The notes under the pieces: generated by a model
Database searches by the model: none
The model's input: the letters and a program-made list of their open reading frames with translations, nothing else
Told to the model about the DNA's origin: nothing
Made by a program: the position numbers and the translations under genes
Shown here: positions 25,301 through 29,935 of the stretch, piece after piece
How positions within the stretch are numbered: position 1 is the stretch's first letter
Layout of the letters: every line of letters begins with the position of its first letter
Origin: RGIG4097 sp937885645
GTDB taxonomy: Bacteria; Bacillota; Clostridia; Christensenellales; CAG-917
Length of the DNA: 64,000 nucleotides
Assembly (NCBI GenBank): GCA_937885645.1
Contig: CALABJ010000029.1
Coordinates: 1-64,000 of the forward strand
Direction of reading: 5' to 3'

Positions 25301-28300
25301 CTTCTGCTTCTTCACTGCTCTCTTCTGCTGCTTGTGCTTCAGATTCACCAGTGTCGGTTGAGCCAGAAATCAATGATGCAAGGCTGAAGTTGCCAAGTGA
25401 GAGGTGGACGTCGTCTGCCATATCAATGTTTGCATCGATATAGAGGGTGCTTGTTGCAGTTGCGGTGGGAGCGTTGACGTCGTCGCAAAGCAAGGTGATT
25501 GCAAGCATTCTTGCTTCGGGGTCGTTGTTGACGTCTTCGTATGCGCCGTCAAAGATTTCGATGGCGATGTCACTATGTGACAAGATATAGTTGAGGTCAC
25601 CGATATTGTCGGGGTTGAAGCGGAGCATTGCTGCAATGCGCAATCCCAGTTTTTGTTGTACGGTGTAGTCAATGTCAAAGGCAAAGAGGAGTTGTTCAAG
25701 GAATCCGCTTATGCCTTCGTCCACTCCGCCAAGGAACATGCCAATCCATTGACCGAGAGGCCATGAATCAACGTTGTTTGCTGCTTCGAGGTGGATTGTG
25801 AGGTTCAACTCAACAAACACTTGGCTCAGTGACACAGCAATGTTGCCTGCTTCGTCAAAGTTCAAGAGATTGATGAGGGTGTAGCTGTCTTCTCTGCCGT
25901 CGAAGACAAAGTCTTCGTGTGCGTTTGCTTCGGTCTTGCCGAAGGGCACGATGTCGATGACTTCATGGGTGATTTCAAGGCGAGGTGCGCCAACACTGAC
26001 GTACACTTTGCCTGTTTGTGAGTTGTTGTTGTCTTTGACAATCACTTCAAGGCCAACGAGGTCGCTGTTCTTTGCCCATGAAATTTGAAGTGCTGCTTCA
26101 ATGATTGCTGCATTGATGCCTGCCACGTTCCACAGTGCTTCAACGACGCCTTGGAGGATTTCAAGACGGATGTTTTGGTCACCAATGCGGAGGGCTGCAA
26201 GGAGAGCAAGTTCAAACTTGCTTGCATCCATTTCAGTGGTTGAACCGCCTGCTGCTGAAAGTGCTTCGCTGTTGTCGGGATTGAGCTTCACTTCACTGTC
26301 TTGTCCAAGGATAAGACCCATGATGAGGTTCATCAGGTCAAGATCGATTGCAACTCTTTCAATGTTCAGTTGACTTGCATCGAGATAGACCTTGCCATCT
26401 ACATAGTAGATGCCCAGAATAAGTTTTTCTGCGCCGTCGTCTGATTTGACGATTTCAATGAGGATTTGTGATTCGTTTCCGTTGGTGTAGATTGCATCTG
26501 CGCCCATAAGCCAATCAAGGAGAGGATTGAGGTCGAGAGATGCTTGAATGTTGATGCCGTAGCCAAGGTCAAGTGCTTCTTCAAAGACAAGTGCGCCACC
26601 TGCTCCAAGAGGGGTGTTGCCTGCATTGAGTTCTGCTTCAACGCCAAGATTCAAACCAAGGAAGATGTTGGGGGTTTCAAAAATGTTGACAAAGTCATAT
26701 GCCCCGACAGTCAGTTGATTGTCTGCGGGGACGCTGTTGATGCCTGCTTTGAGGTCGCCAAGGCTGACGTTCAAGTTGAAATTGTCGTCAAATCCAAGAT
26801 AGATGTCAACACCAAGTTCGGTGAGGTCAAGGCCGTTTGCCAGTGAAATACGGACACCGCCGTCCACTGTGCTGTTTGCAAGACCCAGTGCAAAGCGTGT
26901 GCCAACCAGCTTGTAATATGTTTCGTTTTCGTCAAATGCACCGCTTGCAACGTAGATTGCGCCTTCTGCGTTCTTGACAAAGACAGTTTCTTCAAAGAGA
27001 CCTTGCTTGTAGAGTTCTCTTTCGTCTGCTGTCAACACTTCGTAGTTGACTTTGTCAACCTTGTAGTATGAAGTGACGTCGTCAAGTGATTCACCAACAA
27101 ATTCCACGTATGCGCCGTTTTCGTCGGTGACGTAGATTGTTTCAACAAGGGTGCCTGCGTTAAATGCTGCCTTTTCTTCATCGGTGAGAGCAACAAATGT
27201 TTGTTCCTTTGCTTCAAGGCCGATGAGACCGACAAGGGTTTGCATCAAACCGCTTGCAAGATACACTTCAATTGAAGTGTCGGTGAATTCAACACCACCG
27301 AGAATGCCGGCAACAATGGCGATGATTTCGTTTGTGCCATCTTCTGCGGGTGCTTGTTCAGGAGTTTCTTCGGGAGTTTCTTCGGGAGTTTCTTCGGGAG
27401 TTTCTGCTTCTTCATCCCCTGCTCCGCCGCCGAGGACACCAAGGTTTTCAAGGAGTTCTACAAGAGGCAGTTCGATGTCAATACCGCCGAGGACGTCTTC
27501 ACGGGTGTGGAGATAGACGTTGCCACCGCTGAGCCAAATGTCAAGACCGTTGCCTTCGCCGTTAGCAAGTGATTCCTTGCCCACAAGTGCCAAGTGGATG
27601 TCTGATTGCAACAATCCTGCAACGTCAAATGCGCCGTCCTTCAAGAGTTTTGAAAGGTCAACGTTGGCTTCAACAAGGAGTTTGATGCCTGCGTCAGTTG
27701 TCTTTGCAAACTCAACAAGTGCTTGGACAAGGATTTCTCCTGCGCTTGCAAATTCGATAGAAGTAAGTTCACCAGCAAGGGCGTACACGTCAATGTCAAG
27801 GCCGAGGCTGATATAGACGTTGTTCAGTGCGCCGAGGATTGAGTCAATTGACAGTCCGTTGCTGATGTCGATAGGTGTATAGAGTTTTTCTTCTTCGTCA
27901 GTGATGTTCACCTTTTCATAGAAAAGGTCTGCGTCATTCAGTGAGCCAAACTTGAAGCCAAGGTCAATCTTGACGCCAACAACTGTTTCGTCAACACCGA
28001 GGCCCAAATCGATGACCAAGTTCTTTTGTTCTGCAAATCCGGGGCTGACCACGCTGACTTCTGCAACAGACACGGGGATTTTGCCTCCGTTGTAGTTGCC
28101 GTCTGCATCCTTAAACACCAATGTCCAGATGTAGTCGAGGACCTTTTCAGTCAAGGTGACTCTCAGGCTTTGGATGTTGAGGATATGGCCGTTTTTGATG
28201 AATTCGCAGTTGTCAAGGATTGCTGCGATAAGGCTGATGATGTCTGTGATAGGCTCATCGTCTTCGCTTGCTGCTGAGGTGAGGTAGGTAGGAATATCGC

Positions 28301-29918
28301 CATTTGCAACAGCACCGAGGATTTCATCTGCCATTGCTTGTGACTCTGCATTTGCTTCGCTTCCGCCCAGTGCGCCCTTGATTGTGTCAATGAGCATATC
28401 GATGAGGTCACCGAGGAGAGCGTTCATATTTATGTCGGGGATCATGACGTAGCCAGTGCCGAGGATACCGCTGAGATCAAGATACACCGCTTGTTGTGCA
28501 CCTGAATAGACGATTGATGCTCTTGTGCCGCCGTTGTCGCCGACGATTTCAACAAGCATATTTGTCTTTGATGCGTCTCTTGTGTTGATTTGTGCTTGAA
28601 TGTTCACCTTCAAGCTGTATGTATGTCCGTTGAGGCCGATAGGCATAATCCAAAGAGGACTATCTTCGGGGAGGAGGCTGCCGAGGAGTCCAGTGAGGAG
28701 TGTGCCGAATGCAGGAGAAACTCCGCTGAGTGTCAACGTCTTGTCAGCGGTGTTGATTTGGAGGCCAAGTGAAAGGTTGAAGGTGAGAAGTGAATATTCC
28801 ATTGCAGAGTCAATGTCAATGCCTCTGTCTTTCATTGCTTGCTCCACGTCAACGTCAATGTTTTCATTGAAAGCCATCTTGTTGATTTGGAGGTGCATTT
28901 CCACTTCGTTGAAGTACTTGCCGTATTCAGGATCTTTGCCGTCACTTTCAAAGTTGAGGCCGATGCCCACGTCAAGTGCATCCATCTTGCCGTCTGCGCC
29001 TACGTCGGCGATGAGGTTGATTGATGCGCCCTTCAAGTGCTCTATTCTGTTGAGATCCATGCCGGTCACGTCATAGACAAGACCAAAAATCATGTTCAAG
29101 TCGATGCTGTCGCCAAGGAGTCCGGGGAGCAAACCAATGAGTGAAGGCACAACTGACATGATGAAGCCCATATCACTGGGGATGATGATGCGTTGTCCGC
29201 CGTCTTCAAGAGGGATGATTTGTGCGCCTGACTTGGCAAAGATCATGTTCTTGACAAGGTTTTCAATGGTTTGTCCGCCAACGATGGGGATGTCGCCAAG
29301 GTCAATGCCAAGAAGACCGTCAAGGATAAGTTCTGCAATAGACTGACCACCAGCAAGACTGTCATACAAGTCTGCAAGACCAGTGAGCAATGCCGTAAGG
29401 TTGATGTCCTTGGTCTTCACCACGTATTTGCCTTGACCGTTGCCGTTCTTGTCTTTAAGACCGGTGACGTCCATGACGATGGTTTCGCTTGTATAATACA
29501 GGCCGATGAGCAACAACTCTTCGTCACTGCCCAGAGGTTTCTTGACCATTTCAAACAAGAATTCTGAGTCGTCAGTGCCGTCGGTGAAATCGGTGTCGAT
29601 GCCACCAGCGATTCTAAAACCGAAGTCGTTGCCGGTTTTGTCTTCGTAATAGTCGAAGCCGAGGTCAACGTCAAAGTTGATGATCTTACTGCCGTCATTG
29701 ACTGCAAGGGCTGCCTTTTTCAGGGCTTCCCAAGCGGCTGTGGTTGACACAGTAGGCTCATCTTCAGTGATGTCTCCACCGCCACCGGGCTGAACGGGAA
29801 TGATAGGATCAGGGTCATCGGGGGTGGGAGTCGGCTTAGTCGTGTTGGAACATGCAAACAAGCATGTCACCAAACTGAGGACCAAAACGATAAGTAATGC
29901 GATTCTAAGTTTCTTCAT
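3762..29918 (-). CDS. Giant multi-repeat surface lipoprotein, ~8,718 residues
   Basis: One open frame of 26.2 kb. The start is the ATG at 29918, five bases after AGGAGG; an in-frame GTG 18 bases upstream overlaps that site and is rejected. The N-terminus (MKKLRIALLIVLVLSLVTC, then LFAC) is a lipoprotein signal with the lipidated Cys at residue 23, followed by a Pro/Thr/Gly-rich linker, so the mature protein is anchored to the outer face of the membrane. Residues ~60-6,200 hold about 14 diverged units; ~6,500-8,718 are Ig-like domains. No LPXTG, C-terminal membrane helix, protease or glycosidase motif was seen. Cysteines are very sparse and the composition is acidic. It is a single-gene unit with a strong promoter. 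Possible roles are an envelope-spanning lipid or hydrophobe carrier array, an adhesin or a stalk. The lipoprotein and repeat architecture are certain; function is not. Confidence 0.95.
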   Translation of the reverse strand: MKKLRIALLIVLVLSLVTCLFACSNTTKPTPTPDDPDPIIPVQPGGGGDITEDEPTVSTTAAWEALKKAALAVNDGSKIINFDVDLGFDYYEDKTGNDFGFRIAGGIDTDFTDGTDDSEFLFEMVKKPLGSDEELLLIGLYYTSETIVMDVTGLKDKNGNGQGKYVVKTKDINLTALLTGLADLYDSLAGGQSIAELILDGLLGIDLGDIPIVGGQTIENLVKNMIFAKSGAQIIPLEDGGQRIIIPSDMGFIMSVVPSLIGLLPGLLGDSIDLNMIFGLVYDVTGMDLNRIEHLKGASINLIADVGADGKMDALDVGIGLNFESDGKDPEYGKYFNEVEMHLQINKMAFNENIDVDVEQAMKDRGIDIDSAMEYSLLTFNLSLGLQINTADKTLTLSGVSPAFGTLLTGLLGSLLPEDSPLWIMPIGLNGHTYSLKVNIQAQINTRDASKTNMLVEIVGDNGGTRASIVYSGAQQAVYLDLSGILGTGYVMIPDINMNALLGDLIDMLIDTIKGALGGSEANAESQAMADEILGAVANGDIPTYLTSAASEDDEPITDIISLIAAILDNCEFIKNGHILNIQSLRVTLTEKVLDYIWTLVFKDADGNYNGGKIPVSVAEVSVVSPGFAEQKNLVIDLGLGVDETVVGVKIDLGFKFGSLNDADLFYEKVNITDEEEKLYTPIDISNGLSIDSILGALNNVYISLGLDIDVYALAGELTSIEFASAGEILVQALVEFAKTTDAGIKLLVEANVDLSKLLKDGAFDVAGLLQSDIHLALVGKESLANGEGNGLDIWLSGGNVYLHTREDVLGGIDIELPLVELLENLGVLGGGAGDEEAETPEETPEETPEETPEQAPAEDGTNEIIAIVAGILGGVEFTDTSIEVYLASGLMQTLVGLIGLEAKEQTFVALTDEEKAAFNAGTLVETIYVTDENGAYVEFVGESLDDVTSYYKVDKVNYEVLTADERELYKQGLFEETVFVKNAEGAIYVASGAFDENETYYKLVGTRFALGLANSTVDGGVRISLANGLDLTELGVDIYLGFDDNFNLNVSLGDLKAGINSVPADNQLTVGAYDFVNIFETPNIFLGLNLGVEAELNAGNTPLGAGGALVFEEALDLGYGINIQASLDLNPLLDWLMGADAIYTNGNESQILIEIVKSDDGAEKLILGIYYVDGKVYLDASQLNIERVAIDLDLMNLIMGLILGQDSEVKLNPDNSEALSAAGGSTTEMDASKFELALLAALRIGDQNIRLEILQGVVEALWNVAGINAAIIEAALQISWAKNSDLVGLEVIVKDNNNSQTGKVYVSVGAPRLEITHEVIDIVPFGKTEANAHEDFVFDGREDSYTLINLLNFDEAGNIAVSLSQVFVELNLTIHLEAANNVDSWPLGQWIGMFLGGVDEGISGFLEQLLFAFDIDYTVQQKLGLRIAAMLRFNPDNIGDLNYILSHSDIAIEIFDGAYEDVNNDPEARMLAITLLCDDVNAPTATATSTLYIDANIDMADDVHLSLGNFSLASLISGSTDTGESEAQAAEESSEEAEATDDAASSSILDTIVSVIGGALHGLNVSSESVTIYFASSLIATIIQLVAPDMGYTALDKTALGTYTGARYSLESGVYVNASNGEYKLDGTNYILLTAEERGTYTGARFIRTENADGTFTFTEDATGTYGVNDLSENFIKLNPANSFLKLGLDPYRLDLMVGIDPFTIGLSLTNIEIGFSEKYSVVGSLTAENIENQVYTSATNLTELALELALELKLELNDTQDWKNGELPINDLVSAFVADFALAMGVEIEGDIVLDVELFVAANLSLDDPEKTEIMVEIKNLVKGANPNADSTVLGLYLKGSTLYVDMGILSKEDFMVENTGLAAWLVDTIGGLLGAGSEADSEAVAASEEDATQQALEVVLALANDKITLSIAQQTLVGIIAFVVDMLSTGDSGLDISESIKKLPDLGLELNVDIDFENVAISLDLISDLLSAGIYLKSPKISATRLDSVSARLDEGIYHYQNANNYVVVDASEHATVNAEVDDIYVKEGDKFVRFTGALVDDGTAYYRYLGTENGVNRFNNFADNEKLSFELELELQFGFNATYILVDEDTAKLYNDDERYSLRESDGRYAQDPNGLYIKDPHVFGDIIDTIVSMDAVKNLLGGLEEGLVKNLVGALLDRLGLEMYLNDPVQDNIVLRVFGSLDLGKLGIAGVFNLNLDALNFDIETILSALEVGVEIIFNRGEFNEAALGIYMIDGFAYLDAGNFGGPQVKLDLLGLLSDLGVFGGGEAAATADDEEAPGVIDYLNKFIKRIIFRCTAMGMSGNPYEEGDTFWYDNWDGIDVLVNSTLIADIASLITGEELRLDMFNIEENTSGISIKFKDADMDNKLSLGINFNTVAGTNIYLKLGLGLDLKIADAEYESVLSPLDRNEFVDISSYVNTILSIVDPDKYPPVENPGTQTIGLGLNLMINFDSEDIDTLELGGLLENYIADMLINAKTTSAFHDGIAGRISLKADLGALNIAALLKGDQYNALGLAAAKEAISAGTPVYLYMDGAYVQYDGANATHVAYVEGNGTVYEQISAITNFITGSDLDTIELALELLKTDEKGTPLKDANGDYMALGGIYLYQGDLYLDGTSLFDVASNYTKIPNFVDMLMGLIFGDGTSATATSAGDGEAMASAEVEADVERDAIIALVLSDTAGQILITKSIISLIIGALLPDLGSIEEIFNKLEISVGAEIGNYGYNRFFDDGDEVDELEVLNNIYSGTRYFVESVSANASGDYYKQTVNGRDYYLYITDGVAVPAGAERFDVTFSASQVSADAYYKAKTILVGEEKTEKTIYTLVLPLNERYAYYDEITWKDNNVDGRYAKVQVGEEDGVPQYEYFDTDRYALYTHIDGDYEVVPEESLEEGYAFGLVGYFIRRSGAFVAVDGFADRYQGYVVDAEGQYYRYINAFTELKDFALQIGIQVNAVKVGIGLGGLDIELGGNSEPLIPDYILEEKDKDDPEKTIPTTYFYESTVTVNASVEIDLGITEGQIDLGTIFEKVLGNLQGVLLEMPATAKGYSSAHFRLDLGIVLDFAELTNSEIAVELINIAETGAENIWLGLYYLGGTFYLDAPFFNIPKLSITSTIITDLIDDLLGDILNEEIYTENELPGASSEAMAASPIDTDNADALLLISRRKLTVALGNKLIRTLIEMIATGLDLDDYITDKLLASAQVELDFNDSLNLDVNVNLMMEGSRYIPVEGAPTVEVVDTDGTVLVEGDYYFVSYDKDNAEHQGQQLYVEKDGSYKAITPDTATPAVAYVRVKATGTEPEGTKFFRREADNAGNMNEYDTDLNLLVAIRNVDIQFTSQHEYHLTADDLKEYTEITELDRITLTEAIDITTRFVHGSDIDLSALLGWLFPEMDPEDMEAIISAASDMGGDVARKIELILTVEIKFAALLNHLRQFVPDLDLDVNADMSILDIVNIIVGAVGNIGGLNIGDLLSYINASIVIQTTADQVVVDENEKYTVSDTHNIIGIYMESGEFEALTTAELTPGNMAYVAPEYRYSHYFEDVRGDYYYNASTGKFVYDPDGDESVGMTRYAYDATYFYQNDNGDHKRVKGGLYIDLSYLNIPSVYINSYSLRSVASSLLPDIFGSSESASDSAVAAGSAEAAALPLLADDIAGYITAFVWGIRMTSTFIQVAVNSNFINEILALVMPDADNRLQFNEADFTKQPYVQINTDRSVYYYESVNTALESDSDVRFYVDETADKGNYALVDGVYKAVADMSDAELGAYTGDFYAIKSYDSYLKVLTSDSHYFQELSRATAIEKDRAEKSGDNFKYYQKTETTNYEGAYYYVSDGQYELAEGDESADNEYFLFTAIDESKMLVAYADDYARKPIVSVQLYLWEYEIGINVGFPEFGGDSFNYVPADENTPDGAKYYLAPDYVYTFVGGENTVDEWIVKDSVAGTTLDGIDVVANYDDNVRYIYYHGDYYAIDSDSLYVIKDGAYVPARDVYDAVDWANGQMVDFTSEVRDFYVNIYIESLDIERFERVLPATLYKQVWYRDSYVRADGTEPEGTVYYQRTTVENIVSRADRIMQISTVESNEGDYVWNWLTNEFVLGSSLTAEDGKVKELYDADKLIGWGANEITYFAYDSWTRSYMPVGEYLATYYTAEQWEQKTDEMNDMIQHLALYDNSEEINYVDSDDMFFISLTIRGGLSISGYHDYMLVSDYLELVNTGKAEADKITEGDIDPSIRYTMLQGEYQQFNNGEYVLYSTGVEESLGDVLGGIVGDLDNSMIRVLEGFTGELVFEIKINLSYRIDFAPSVKFNIFDLDLGIDLWRRENDGANQVDGTLTHMIGIYYDHDIDTGAAGLYLDLEWLLGKGGKLAVDVSDYPIETLLADLLSGGLSLGSSEAMAAGGAVDEYSDPSVAGVYINFYTRKLALAVTKGFVELLLQLLNVDITEGLLPNFAVKVGIGLNPYVIGLDIDLFNSDGTKGVLSIGLDLELFNGTEDSSAIDFGTIEDFNTHNTSYKDSVIVNPDLADNHIFYYGNFVRNDDVAFEDAYVKVGNAAGQLPVDSEIRPEDAVDTGNGVFHTDSKYYVKATEVYLNATAFENAVASGVWAYEKAEDVFMAVKDDSVFNTVITVQNYIDMLNSNNNSGTPYTVDNVLNSETREFVEPAKRYIIEGGNAVCVGDSTTFTHVAVSTKVTSLDRKFIDVYEAFDTIEKHYAPAWNRAESGALYSYDELTDTYTEVSYDANGVATGLVHGETYYKAVNDFTNYSTIMNLDLGALLAGGEIDIASLLGDLKSVELDLSLAIDLKLSDVINWTEQMTKFVSTELYDYFEFILASTDWDNANFSANIGLTLDIKAKLNIQNLLGLITGGGDIMDALKGLEAYIKIGYNTNYHNENAAIELWVNIDNDGKLNLYLNLEDMDKIVGMGDFFTKVKFEGLDLGGLLGGGGEAEASAETLGTELSVETNNVSTGLLPENVFDIINIILGQVLFGHDIIAVGLNDKLLVDLVKMLAPDFEGADYLPMLNVTEGADTSGVVINIGGGAPSIGVNLGFVVGYESYAEASEYANYDGVKFSLVGDEYVVDAAGTHVMVSSDKYALVDYANPVWTGDRYELNADGVTFTKVFSAYSEAEVGYTGTRYSLVNGQYVIDADGTLKKNANTFTLNGAGEGGFVKLNAEDLAVERLTRYAAIGTDGERYLPVDGYKKLSGKGVASSRETYDVTTAGDYLLIGDFSFGISIYGLGIFANGEHLSNAQADGTQIDKDGKNIVDYADITKTSLNLSLAMDINYYGSADTTNDNNIVDMSELLGLILGLVNPDSDMTGSTLRLNIMNNMGNSEHPSGQIKLSAYLNLNDFAATEIALEILQYDDNGVLIEEPILGAYLANDRVYIDASHLLGETAKLYLSGLGLSKILEDALGSIFGGGEEDGEAVAATSGNAGGLTIHDWAFIQAMIRPQYFSLTLSVATINAIINKVYEAQGKELGNLIPNLGEVMLDAYGYAPVNGVDERPYWMSINVKMTEGFYGSIDITEIGLDLHKQAGFGSANLYEVFNAGNAKHVEMGNKYVNMSAEEAAAYEGTKYVSNGNGTYTESDLGTYRYEGTRYTKIEAGYALAEAGYDGQRYSKVGEDYVTDEDGDYKYVEEQYVLDRNGNYIITYGEAYNIATGEIGIETIGAALDISLTISSAGITKYDAAGNLNEEYGSTFVGWVENLLVGLLGGTSLLGEFKEIGANEDYDGQRYSFTNNTYVKDDNGNYKFVMADVILTLPQKAITLDISVKADINLPAILKYGLSGILYSDLALDIRIGEILDSSFLAVYWLGSARLVNKNNMYELAVADPAESIFADSLYVDASGLGLGKINFHGLAGLLGAKPAYPQEGDGEAASSGEATSSAAGSGITLDVELEEGRIGISADSALINALMGLLGLNLGDVLDGFPLEKINIGLNFDLREGLKKLAVEAALDSYGTALALEVANLKVSVNEPLLDVEALYGQFKTGHAGLTMSSTAGTMALIQNIIDSLNPALSITIDRRVWAASMGNLAAATNGAVQTENVPTRASLTGTRSVINRGQDTYRIHFSLQVNHPNRSSGSGLLQLGLDFYNNSLLICDLNVSNDMINGLVNDTIGGIALGNADGSHFIALTKNGDGDNATFTYPTNESSSTGGGSGDSGSGDSGTTGEEKFSYPLNLDGLIKKLELNLFNSNGYVPYFAGMGALDPSAADDTRYISIKLTLGRDAYNELLIFLYTTILGLFQGKMEGLSETGIDDAASSDTCYFVDINKVAKEGDGIQGGPVRWGNYTLGERDNSNGYLKTLFAQLEGKTLEQKITLLEPVVRSIPSTVYSWLINDVVAGLAGLELGGLVNLIFGGTVANLSKLIAGILPLPFAHSGAPDPTANIYLDINPDKTDYGFAADSTYKMYSGIQAIELYVNCTKTEAGTKINTYRNTAIATGNVNNIGKTYASSSDYEANKRVINSFEEILNNGTAGGTNDGWDYLSLRIGPYDNDGDGANNSPMLGFLEAEKVEYVDLLGQTEPPESIIVTDIATREATADGKPIILNETYLEDPAYFPQRAKVTWLNGYDSVGSETGGDKNYLGGTMIIWDASTVDLSAASLDSNGEYLAGYVYGYVLNKVMYAIPVYTTTAFALTNVYAYEQTGVNTFTQKAISLDMNTTSNKFNTSLPDLVRIKFQNMKTYTFGTVLEDASGNKLMAFAKDKATLGTDATGAQMTNGDGNTYKLEYAYKAAAQYVVANDADVDSFNAGTLKFGLYTKIGTDYIPVAAASAVKGNTYYKVLTEMVGTAEYAVLDYSKLPTGSVGRNFPVGWIDWDNYTYNWAGGAVEVGFTYQWGFTNEIEDSITVSMKGYEVNPAKISSFATKTLATATDSDKIASFDAFDAFGNLNTVLANSAYNNSLAEYIKTFTYVNGKYTSGQYTDLSVEWDLTALEERLAEIAVKDGDTVVGYDYYKGIDVVVTAKVGANVFRYIAGYDATGAPIYGFTGAGETATDGSVAQVISVPVKVAGRVFSSLETDALTFDVYSSDVIDGASFATNVKAMFEGDDKAVVLDSNSLVITAPYVWEANDYKFVEGGVKQSEFSYMGYDGKNLYAKLEIGTEKSGKQTVYVPINVSAMTANVYRLNVEREHTLDPEWFNLSDSYNILTINFKEKGVSSHTMKPDWSTVKYYSNATYTKEIDNIFKGGTVYATVEANPCDAEGNVLVGADGKAFGSLDGQAQIIKIRLTVPKKAITSVKFLANTDDTDVFTSGAIDDNTVITDAMLKDLSNYTATGYAEYVLDGTTYNLSSYDYTLNPDNYFRVGHWGDYRNGTAVAITYTTDGTEYTEIAFVRAWNLNGFNVNAVGGDRYVLATVGAQEFRIKLNTPSLAITNLTLSTDSSVKFVGGALTADVDFAGGTTAFEYNVFDAWSLPTVVTVKGEHVSGAIADVNAEWIDDSAPGVIAEDFITNAEGKKVFRTDENGAYVIRQVKFYNEGNVAYPANGAFDVKIYLVGDNGESILDNAANVDVEHSAPNGLSTVYNAFGSFDLPTTATVMFTDGTTTKTNVPVVWSAGAPTSQEVAAGTFTRTAYIGANLMSAEYTFTVVYGYSVDVLGEAGALEYALTADKFYGGLPTTATIYPDSDNTAESYEATLRWYVSYNNKGEITSALNGDGTVNVRIEANGINLTTRVALTVEATEIVSADGTGVGEFIIDPLGMDTTLFKQGATHTVVATNGTEEDGTPRMQTAEVVANYELPEDFFTNTTKYFGETLTLTVTFTYPGGSQTMDVECLVKDRTILKTVDPAYRSITVDPYLYDSFREGGLGLPLEIEAILTDGSVATFVPEWPSDSLITAEGYEDSDYMVTFKAYAVAEDGEYVRYTYQVDGIAVTRYGTVQEADELGATYDDIRYKTGATQQVNIPLVVISREVEKAEFVAPDYAKVGRSDARNTYTIRYTSLDSTKGEIVDVVYDAEDNIPEQVIYYNAFSFGMSAMPTEMDVTFAKTGEVKRYYVVFEGVENIKDGMDVTDTVEFDAVAHVYPNSEMAFELFSFGVTFTFKKIEVTRFNSNIASETMSNDLRYDSFEVYASADGGNSIYNVDNYAYTTTFYPDGKFITVAEWNKMAEDGYRMSKYEGTGAYLYKVLGEGTVADGNVVTDNEGNRTGTMTYFEYDAAAKVYNVIPAQGAADTTYIFVYTVSQELDAEWDPYDTEIAVRGGEEYVYATLTNGTGVNNATTTVRVPVVVLDGTAVAMSANHVVDAGVGDFVDPAQVSDYMAVVGNTLVFTFDPFVVTDVFEQLESGYYKYFPAYANFTFANGTEVNLPISWKFGIATLGYAGGEYNITAVVDGSEYGVDEQEVRARLVIVNRSAVSVVEAENPELISNVGYLRHDGGTQTYINPYEYFSSSLVLPDYLTVNVNGAFGNEVITFRTDDEDYTLGWSTGDFRPTYNGGIIYLTALLTGPDGSTQKFQIPFLVQRVLATKITTLYRMDEERVASPVVKNSRYDVAPYTSNVTGGVAGNYFIDAGVAASYTVPEGIKATFSVENPVVDAEGNLTGFVASANGGTGWDKHANGDKFSKVFAHVSVTMPANFKLTAALLAGNETVSELYANMQLGTGERIQIPVKINAKTNDGTTLRSGNTLRTRLNNGVGVAWSGIAITYAADGTTEVARYSVTIASNRSTYTLASVGGRKTVYYLVPYVGAVVDVTSALLDTTTAPANITSGSIVVIARGQEVPAGTAGSVYNFTV
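12686..27190 (-). repeat. Tyr-rich beta-hairpin modules inserted into the giant protein's units
   Basis: Short modules of roughly 20-45 residues sit in many units after the second helix pair. They carry patterns such as YTGTRYSLVNGQYVIDADG, YDGQRYSKVGEDYVTDEDG and DGTEPEGTVYYQR. The islands are near 26900-27190, 24880-25140, 23530-23930, 21070-21720, 19980-20260, 19150-19420, 17180-18850, 15670-16440, 14280-14790 and 12686-13280. They account for most of the length growth of the later units. The aromatic/Gly spacing recalls YG/GW-type glycan- or choline-binding hairpins, but no exact family match is evident. Confidence 0.65.
27357..27408 (-). repeat. 12-bp tandem repeat encoding PEET linker
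   Basis: About four copies of a 12-base unit (plus strand GGAGTTTCTTCG) encode PEETPEETPEETPEQ. It replaces the SEAMAA-type linker in unit 3 of the giant protein and looks like recent slippage expansion. Confidence 0.9.
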
Positions 29919-29935
29919 AATTTCCTCCTGCCTCA

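Larger units (their letters stand above)
11600..29750 (-). repeat. Array of ~14 diverged LolA/LppX-like(?) units within the giant lipoprotein
   Basis: Each unit runs: amphipathic beta strands with alternating hydrophobics; a signature hairpin like GIYYVDGKVYLDASQ or GLYYLGGTFYLDAP; a Leu-rich helix (LLxxLLG); a low-complexity acidic/Ala/Ser linker typified by GSSEAMAA; a second helix pair; then strands such as VGIGLNPYVIGLDIDL. The linkers lie near 29350, 28330, 27380, 26250, 25310, 24255, 23090, 21930, 20475, 19010, 16750, 15110, 13665 and 12310. Spacing is about 315-390 residues in the first eight and 450-755 in most later ones. The 'G-x-Y-x-x-D-G-x-x-Y-L/V-D' hairpin resembles the 'dG-xx-Y-v' strand of LolA/LppX/LprG-type lipid-binding half-barrels. 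That similarity is judged by eye and is inference. Confidence 0.8.

Noticed and set aside
27357..27408. 12-bp tandem repeats as a CRISPR array
   Set aside because: Units are contiguous with no spacers and encode PEET in frame.
3762..29918. Numerous long open frames on both strands inside the giant gene, such as 4938-5741 plus and 21578-22405 minus
   Set aside because: They lie in other frames of a strongly biased coding sequence, lack ribosome binding sites and show low-complexity translations; they are shadows.
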